Of a DNA stretch of 64,000 bases, positions 59,105-64,000 are shown piece after piece. The translations under genes and the position numbers were made by a program. The stretch's first letter is position 1. Each line of letters starts with the position of its first letter. The notes beneath the pieces were generated by a model, which searched no databases, was not told the DNA's origin, and saw only the letters and a program-made list of their open reading frames with translations. The stretch is from Planctomycetota bacterium (GTDB taxonomy: Bacteria; Planctomycetota; J058). Location of the stretch: positions 124,001 through 188,000 of the forward strand of contig JAMLIC010000001.1 in NCBI GenBank assembly GCA_023954375.1. The letters run 5' to 3'.

Positions 59105-60742
59105 GTGCTCCGGGACGTCTTCAGCCACTGGGGCCGGCGCCGACACGAGACGCCGGCTGTGCCTGCCGGCGACGGCGACGCGGTGCGCGACCTCATGCGG
59201 AGGCGCGCGGCCGAGTCCACGACGCCGGGTCTGGTGCTGGGCACGATCACAGGCGCCCCGGAGCGGGTCCCTTTCAAGCTGACCCGCGCCGAGGCGCAGT
59301 GCCACAGCCTCGTGCTGGGCGAGACAGGGTCGGGCAAGACCTCCTGGGCGCTGACTGTGGCCGAGCAGTTGATCCGGCTCGGCCACAGCGTCGCTGCGCT
59401 CTCCCCGCACCCGGACCTCGGCGAGGGCTTCGTCCGGATCGCGGCCCGAACCGGCGTCCCTTGTGTCCACGTCGACTTCGGCGGCCGAGAAAGCGTGACC
59501 ACGCCCTGGACGTTCCTGAAGATCTCCGGCGCCCGTCCCGACGAGGTCGCCCACCTGGCGCAGTCGGTCTTTGCCACGGCATTCGGCTCGGGTGGGCCGG
59601 CTGGCCACATTCGCACGACGCTGGGCTCGCTGTTCCTGCTCCTGGCCTCGTTTCCCGACGAGCTGACGCTCCTGGACTGCGAGCGACTGGTCCAGGATCC
59701 CACGTTCGCGCGGCCGTTCCTCGACCGGCTGCCCGTGGTCCTGCCCGAGGCCGCTCACTTCTTCGCGTCGCTGTCTGGCCGATCGCGGGCCGCCACGCTC
59801 CAGGCCGCGCGGTTCGGCCTCGCGCGGATCCACGCACTCCTGTCCTTACGGGGTCCCCGACTCACCCTGTGTGGCCCTGACCCACTCGACCTTCGTGACG
59901 TCCTGCGCCGCCAGGTGGTCCTCGTCGTCTCCATTCCCGCGGCCACCCTGGGCGACGCGTCAGGGCTCTTGGCCAGCCTGTTGCTCGAGGTCCTGCGGCT
60001 CGTGCTCCTGCAGCGGACGGTCGGCGGCGCCGAACCGCCGCTGCACGTCATGGTCGACGAGCTGGGCGCGCTGGCCGCGCACACGGAGCGGCTGGGTGCC
60101 TTTCTGGCCGAGGCCAGGAAGGTCGGCGGCTTCGTCATGGGCCTCACGCAGCATATGGGCCAGCTGGAGACCAACCGCGCGCTGCTGGGCAGCTTTCTGG
60201 CCAACGCACGCACGTTCGTGCTGGGCCGGCTCAGTCCGCCGGACGCGCGGCGCTTCGCCTCCCTGCCACGTCTCCCGCACGCCAACGCAGGAGTGCGCAT
60301 GGCGGGACCGTGGCTCGAGGGCGTGGACGTGTCGTTCGAGTCAGCCGAGCCGCCGGGTGACGACGTGGAACAGGCGCTCACGTCGCTGGACCGCCGAGAG
60401 TTCGTGATCGCCACTCCCCTGGCCGGCCGGCCGATCACGACCCGCGTCCGCGCGCTCGACCTCCCCACGGACGACGTCGTGCAGCCCGTGCGCTTCCTCG
60501 GGGCCCGCCCGACAAGCGAGATCGAACGCCTCGTCGACGATCGGCTACGCGCGCACGCCGCGGCGGCTGCGTCCCAGGTGCCGTCCGCTGGCTCGCCACG
60601 ACGCCGGGCGACGAGTCAGCCGGTGGCAACGAGCGCCGCGCCTTCAGTCGCCTCCTCTCTCCCGCCTGGTGGGGCGCCAGCACCGGCTCCGGGGCCGACG
60701 CTCGGGCCTCCCAAGCCGCGGGGACCCGTGAGCCGGTTCTGA
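59105..60742 (+). CDS. VirD4/TraD- or HerA-like ATPase
   Basis: A 545-residue ATPase from GTG 59105. Walker A is GETGSGKT (72-79), ALSPHPDLGEGF follows, and Walker B is PLHVMVDELGALAAHTERL. Then come FVMGLTQHMGQLETNR and NARTFVLGRLSPPDA (Arg finger region). The C-terminal 80 residues are Pro/Ala-rich and flexible. The motif set is that of coupling-protein and HerA-type DNA pumps used by integrative and conjugative elements. No membrane segments are visible, so it may be a cytoplasmic translocase instead of a classical coupling protein. No relaxase is encoded nearby. Confidence 0.75.
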   Translation: MLRDVFSHWGRRRHETPAVPAGDGDAVRDLMRRRAAESTTPGLVLGTITGAPERVPFKLTRAEAQCHSLVLGETGSGKTSWALTVAEQLIRLGHSVAALSPHPDLGEGFVRIAARTGVPCVHVDFGGRESVTTPWTFLKISGARPDEVAHLAQSVFATAFGSGGPAGHIRTTLGSLFLLLASFPDELTLLDCERLVQDPTFARPFLDRLPVVLPEAAHFFASLSGRSRAATLQAARFGLARIHALLSLRGPRLTLCGPDPLDLRDVLRRQVVLVVSIPAATLGDASGLLASLLLEVLRLVLLQRTVGGAEPPLHVMVDELGALAAHTERLGAFLAEARKVGGFVMGLTQHMGQLETNRALLGSFLANARTFVLGRLSPPDARRFASLPRLPHANAGVRMAGPWLEGVDVSFESAEPPGDDVEQALTSLDRREFVIATPLAGRPITTRVRALDLPTDDVVQPVRFLGARPTSEIERLVDDRLRAHAAAAASQVPSAGSPRRRATSQPVATSAAPSVASSLPPGGAPAPAPGPTLGPPKPRGPVSRF

Positions 60743-60766
60743 GCGATTGAGCATGTAGAGGCACCC

Positions 60767-61186
60767 GTGAACACGACGGACATGATCCAGACGCAGCTCG
60801 TCACGATCCTGCTCCTCGGGGCGTTCGTGCTCTTCCTGGCGAACAGGATCTCGCCCGGAGGAAGGCTCGGCGCGTGGATCCTGCGCGCCACGCTTCACGC
60901 GTTGGGAGCCTGCCTCTCCGCTCCGCTCGACCTGCTCCGTTCCGTGGGCGCCCTGTGGGGCGACCAGGGCCGGACCCTGCACTGCTCGCTCGGTTGCGGC
61001 CGCCGATTCCCGGGCGTCGGCGTCACCACCTGCTCGGCGTGCGGGTATCGCAGCCGCCGGTCCTTCTTCAGCCCTTGCCCCTGCTGCGCGCTCACGCGCC
61101 GGCATGTGCGCTGCCCCCACTGCCGCACGAGCGTGCTGCGGCCGGCGTTCTGGACGCAGCCGAGCTCGCCCCGCCACTACCGCTGA
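60767..61186 (+). CDS. Membrane protein with double zinc ribbon
   Basis: A 139-residue protein from GTG 60767. One N-terminal membrane helix (LVTILLLGAFVLFLAN) and a second hydrophobic stretch lead to a Cys-rich C-terminal half with four knuckles: LHCSLGCGRR, TTCSACGYR, SPCPCCALT and VRCPHCRTS. It probably holds two zinc ions and sits at the membrane. It follows the VirD4-like gene by 24 bases and could anchor it to the membrane. Confidence 0.65.
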   Translation: MNTTDMIQTQLVTILLLGAFVLFLANRISPGGRLGAWILRATLHALGACLSAPLDLLRSVGALWGDQGRTLHCSLGCGRRFPGVGVTTCSACGYRSRRSFFSPCPCCALTRRHVRCPHCRTSVLRPAFWTQPSSPRHYR

Positions 61187-61235
61187 TTCAGCGCCCTGCA
61201 CCGCGCGGGCGCGGACACACACGGAGGACTCCCCC

Positions 61236-61520
61236 ATGACCCATGAATCGTTGGCCCACGAGCCTCAGCCCTACCTCTCGATCAATAACGTGTGCCGCCG
61301 CTTTGCGATATCCAGATCTACCTTCTATCGACTCCTTGCTGATCCCGACACCGGGCTGGAGGAGCTCGTCGTGCGGATCCCGCCGCGCACCGGCCGGTTG
61401 CGTGTCCCTGCGCATGCCTTCGAGGAGTGGCTACGCGGCCGCGGCGACTCCGCGCGAAGGCGCGGTCGGACCAACCGCCCGCACTCTCACGACGAGCCGG
61501 GCCAGAGCATTCCGGCGTGA
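61236..61520 (+). CDS. HTH protein, possible excisionase
   Basis: A 94-residue protein from ATG 61236 (CGGAGGA upstream). The N-terminal half is a winged-helix of the excisionase/AlpA kind: LSINNVCRRFAISRSTFYRLL, then VVRIPPRTGRLRVPAHAFEEWL. The C-terminal tail is basic and Ser/His-rich. The location shortly upstream of the integrase suggests a directionality factor for the tRNA-Pro element. Its stop overlaps the next start as GTGA. Confidence 0.65.
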   Translation: MTHESLAHEPQPYLSINNVCRRFAISRSTFYRLLADPDTGLEELVVRIPPRTGRLRVPAHAFEEWLRGRGDSARRRGRTNRPHSHDEPGQSIPA

Positions 61521-61792
61521 GCGAAGGCATGAGCGCGCTGGCCTGCACATTCCCGACGCTCGCGCGAGCCGACGGCGTCCGCCCCTTCGACGCCGAGGTG
61601 CTGGACGCCTGGGCCGCCGGGCCCGTGCCTGGCTCGGGCCCGCTTCACGCCGCGCGGTTCCTGCTGGCGCTCTGGAACAACCACGCTCGGTGGCGGGCCG
61701 GACGCTTCGACGCGGTCGAGGCCCTGTGCGCCTGGGACCGCGACCACCGAGAGGCGTTCCTCCGCTGGGCGGAGCGGCCATGGTGGCCCTGA
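61517..61792 (+). CDS. Small hypothetical protein coupled to the HTH gene
   Basis: A 91-residue protein from GTG 61517, overlapping the HTH stop (GTGA). The sequence GPLHAARFLLALWNNHARWR, then FDAVEALCAWDRDHREAFLR is helical and aromatic-rich. No family is recognised. Coupling suggests co-function with the HTH protein. The following 300 bases (61793-62091) show no supported gene and presumably include the integrase promoter. Confidence 0.55.
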   Translation: MSEGMSALACTFPTLARADGVRPFDAEVLDAWAAGPVPGSGPLHAARFLLALWNNHARWRAGRFDAVEALCAWDRDHREAFLRWAERPWWP

Positions 61793-62091
61793 CGACGCCG
61801 GCAGCGGCAGCTGGTCCGTTCAAGGCCGCCATGGGAGGCCTCGCTGGCAACCTTGAAGGGCACGCCAATCGGCCTCGCTCCGCGACCCAGGAGGCAGAGC
61901 GCGTTCAAGATCGCCAACGAATGTTCAGGCGCAGGCAGGCTCCGGAGTCATGCCCGCGCCCGGAGCCGCGCGCAACCCATGAAACCGAGTGAACCGGTTC
62001 GAGTCGAGGGCCGAGTCGCCGTTCGGCGACACCCGCCCTGCCGCGCTCGCGGCATCGGGCTTGCGCATGCCGCCGGTCGAGGCAGCAGCTC

Positions 62092-63645
62092 GTGACCGAC
62101 GAAAGCACCCCCAAGAAGCCCGGCCGGCGAGGCGCCGCTCAGCGGAAGCGCAGCCTCGCGGGCACCCACCTCTTCCTCAAGGACGGCGTCTACGTGTGGC
62201 GGCGCGTCGACCCGATCACCGGGCGCCGCGTGCCGCGCACCACGGGGACGAGCAACCTGGAGATCGCCCTCAGGAAGGCCGCCGAGTTCGAGGCCGAACA
62301 CGAGCGGCGCAAGGCAGGGCTGCCCTCGCTGGACGGGTGGAAGAGGGATCTGGGCGCCCTGGCCGCCGAGTGGATCCAGCAGCAGGACCGCGAGGGCCAG
62401 ATCACGGCGGGCGTGCTGAAGGCGCGGGCCTTCCGGATCCGCCGGGCCCTGGACGCGCTCTCGCTTCGCACGCCGGCGGACCTCGCGGACGTCGCCCGAC
62501 TGCACGACCGGGTCATGAAGCTCGAGGGCACGAAGGTCGGCCGGGTCGTGGCGACCAAGCGGCACCTGCGGGAGGCCTGGCAGGAGCCGCTGAAAATGCT
62601 GAGCGCCTGGCTGGCCGAGAACGGCCGCGTCCTCGACCGGGACCCGCTGGCGGCCTGGAGGGCGATCCCCAAGCAGGGAGCGCCCGGCCGGTCCCGGACG
62701 CGCCGGTCCCTGCTGCCAGACGAGTTCGCCCGCGCCCTCGTCGCCTCGGACTGGCTGGACGCGATCCGCGGGCGCAAGCGTCCGTCCCGTGTCGTCTGGA
62801 CCGTGGCCCTGATCTCGGCGGCCCGGGAAGGGGCGCTGGCCTCCCGTGACGTCGCGCACTTCGACCGCGAGCACGCCCGGATCGACTTCGGCGACGACGT
62901 CGGAAACAAGCGGCGCGGGGCCGGCTGCCTCGATCCCAAGACGACGAGCGAGCTGGACGCCTATCTGGACGGCCGGCGGGAGGGACCGCTCCTCCTGAGC
63001 CCCGACGGCGCCCGGGTGCGCAAGAAGGGGCTGCTCGACGGCTGGCGTGAGGCCGTGGGTCTCGGGATCGTCTGGGAGCTCTGGCCTCCCACGCACCCCT
63101 GGAACGTGGACACGGCCTATCTGGTCTCCCAGGCCCTGCTCACCGGGCGACCGCCCGTGAACAAGGGCGGCAATCCGCGCCTGGTCAAGGAAGCCACCCG
63201 CCTGGCGCGAGCCGCCCGCGAGCGGGAGGTCCTCGCGCTCGCGGCCACCCTGCGCGAGGCGTGGGAGGCGCGCATGGTCGGCGTGGACATGCACGCCCTC
63301 CGCAAGACGCACCGCACCTGGGCCCTGGCCGCCGGGGTCCAGGAGGTGCTGATCGACAAGCAGCTCGGCCACGCGCCTCAGGCCACCCGGGAGAGCATGG
63401 ACCTCCTGCGGGTCGTGGCGGGGAGCCGCACGGGACGGGCCCACTACCTGGACATGCGATCCGCCTTGCTGGACGCGAGCCGGTCGGCCGAGGCGGTGAG
63501 GGCGCTCCTGGACGAGGCCATGCAGCGCGTCGTCGTCACGGGCGCGGTGGCGGCCGGGGGCGGGTCGTCCGGCGGGCCGGAGACCTGCGCGGAGCCCGTG
63601 GCTCCGAAAATGGCTCCGGCCCCGGCCGACACGGTGGGCGCCTAA
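62092..63645 (+). CDS. Tyrosine integrase of the tRNA-Pro element
   Basis: A 517-residue integrase from GTG 62092. The N-terminal part (HLFLKDGVYVWRRVDPITGR) is an arm-binding domain and about 75-200 is the core-binding region. The catalytic half is divergent: ISAAREGALASRDV (first Arg), a long insertion with PPVNKGGNPRLVKEA, MHALRKTHRTWALAAGV (HxxR-like), DKQLGHAPQATRESMDLL and a possible Tyr in RAHYLDMR. It ends 44 bases before the tRNA-Pro 3' end, the usual arrangement for an element inserted at that tRNA. Late Tyr spacing is unusual, so the nucleophile assignment is uncertain. A strong terminator separates it from the tRNA. Confidence 0.85.
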   Translation: MTDESTPKKPGRRGAAQRKRSLAGTHLFLKDGVYVWRRVDPITGRRVPRTTGTSNLEIALRKAAEFEAEHERRKAGLPSLDGWKRDLGALAAEWIQQQDREGQITAGVLKARAFRIRRALDALSLRTPADLADVARLHDRVMKLEGTKVGRVVATKRHLREAWQEPLKMLSAWLAENGRVLDRDPLAAWRAIPKQGAPGRSRTRRSLLPDEFARALVASDWLDAIRGRKRPSRVVWTVALISAAREGALASRDVAHFDREHARIDFGDDVGNKRRGAGCLDPKTTSELDAYLDGRREGPLLLSPDGARVRKKGLLDGWREAVGLGIVWELWPPTHPWNVDTAYLVSQALLTGRPPVNKGGNPRLVKEATRLARAAREREVLALAATLREAWEARMVGVDMHALRKTHRTWALAAGVQEVLIDKQLGHAPQATRESMDLLRVVAGSRTGRAHYLDMRSALLDASRSAEAVRALLDEAMQRVVVTGAVAAGGGSSGGPETCAEPVAPKMAPAPADTVGA

Positions 63646-63648
63646 AGA

Positions 63649-63684
63649 AGAAGGCCCGGAAGCTGTTCTGCTTCCGGGCCTTCT
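63649..63684. terminator. Perfect 15-base hairpin between integrase and tRNA-Pro
   Basis: AGAAGGCCCGGAAGC pairs with GCTTCCGGGCCTTCT around TGTTCT, 3 bases after the integrase stop and ending 5 bases before the tRNA 3' end. It can terminate transcripts from both sides. Confidence 0.85.
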
Positions 63685-63688
63685 GTTC

Positions 63689-63763
63689 TCGGGGCGACAG
63701 GATTTGAACCTGCGACTTCTGCGTCCCGAACGCAGCGCTCTAGCCAGGCTGAGCCACGCCCCG
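63689..63763 (-). tRNA. tRNA-Pro (anticodon CGG)
   Basis: Read on the minus strand: acceptor CGGGGCG/CGCCCCG, D stem GCTC/GAGC, anticodon stem CTGCG/CGCAG with loop TTCGGGA (anticodon CGG), variable AAGTC, T arm GCAGG, TTCAAAT, CCTGT, discriminator A. 75 bases, all stems paired. CCA is not encoded. The gene's 3' end faces the integrase, marking the attachment site of the element to its left. Confidence 0.95.
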
Positions 63764-63818
63764 TGAGGGGAGGACTGTAAACGGGCGCCGGGGGGCTGTC
63801 AATCCACCCGCCCAGGGA

Positions 63819-64000
63819 TCAGGAGCAGCGGCGGATGACGCCGACGACGACGCCGCGGACCTCGAGCTTGTCGGTGTAGATCGGCTTGAGCGAGGAGTTG
63901 GCGGGCTCGAGCTTGAAGCGCTTCTTCTGCCGGTAGAAGCGCTTCAGCGTGGCCTCGTTGTTCTCGAGGATCGCGACGACCGTCTCGCCGTCGCGGGCGG
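63819..64000 (-). CDS. lexA: LexA repressor, C-terminal part (cut by window edge)
   Basis: The last 60 residues of LexA, reading to TGA at 63819. ARDGETVVAILENNEATLKR contains the Lys of the Ser-Lys self-cleavage dyad, followed by RFKLEPANSSLKPIY and LEVRGVVVGVIRR, which match the family C-terminus. The Ser and N-terminal helix-turn-helix lie outside. It is the only clear core chromosomal protein gene in the window and marks the end of the accessory DNA. It is transcribed toward the tRNA. Confidence 0.9.
   Translation of the reverse strand, partial: ARDGETVVAILENNEATLKRFYRQKKRFKLEPANSSLKPIYTDKLEVRGVVVGVIRRCS

Noticed and set aside
59105..60742. Calling the ATPase a definite type IV coupling protein
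   Set aside because: No membrane segments, relaxase or VirB-like genes are present; VirD4-like and HerA-like remain equally possible.
1..64000. CRISPR array
   Set aside because: No regularly spaced identical repeats with unique spacers and no cas-like genes were seen.

Overview
The window is high-GC bacterial DNA, almost entirely accessory. Only the right edge looks like ordinary chromosome: a tRNA-Pro gene and the 3' end of lexA. Two Gram-negative-type lipoproteins (one with Kelch repeats), a formylglycine-generating-enzyme-like protein and the general style point to a large-genome bacterium of the Planctomycetota or Myxococcota kind. This is an inference from gene content and is not proven.

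Layout. (1) 1-2.6 kb: remains of a Tn7/Mu-like transposition module (frameshifted TniA/TnsB-like tail, intact TniB-like ATPase, frameshifted RepA-like ATPase). (2) 2.9-9.8 kb: an integrative element of actinomycete flavour. It carries a DUF6879-type gene pair, an HTH-DUF5753 regulator, XRE and Rep-like genes with a candidate replication origin, a RuvC-like resolvase, an excisionase and a tyrosine integrase. The integrase gene runs through a copy of a tRNA 3' end, the probable attachment site. (3) 10-14.9 kb: a four-gene operon ending in a CHAT caspase-like protease, with its own promoter and a leading 51-residue peptide. (4) 15-20.3 kb: two unrecognised genes, a vWA protein and a MoxR ATPase, divergent from a Rad52/ERF-like single-strand-annealing protein. 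(5) 20.4-54.8 kb: a cargo and defence island. The tail of the annealing-protein gene occurs three times here (20.1, 31.0 and 34.1 kb). Between and after these copies lie an FGE/membrane-protein operon, a kinase + AlbA_2 pair, a membrane kinase, an XRE regulator, a NERD-UvrD helicase + DUF2290-like pair, a Hachiman/AbpAB-type nuclease-helicase pair, a short recombinase, a Kelch lipoprotein, a receiver protein and a large STAND-like ATPase. Insertions are layered: an IS66 relic split by an inversion, two inverted 2,040-bp IS1634-family copies, and an IS5-family element. (6) 55-63.7 kb: mobile-element core genes (replication-relaxation protein, vWA protein, NYN nuclease, VirD4/HerA-like ATPase, zinc-ribbon protein, HTH, integrase) abutting tRNA-Pro.

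Sections 4 and 6 share a very GC-rich coding style and mobile-element functions. They probably form one integrative element inserted at tRNA-Pro, with section 5 as its cargo. A promoter motif shared between sections 2 and 4 suggests that the left element and this core share regulation or ancestry. The strongest candidates for undescribed biology are the peptide/CHAT operon, the serial cargo insertion at the 3' end of the annealing-protein gene, the FGE-membrane operon, and the kinase + AlbA_2 and UvrD + DUF2290-like pairs.
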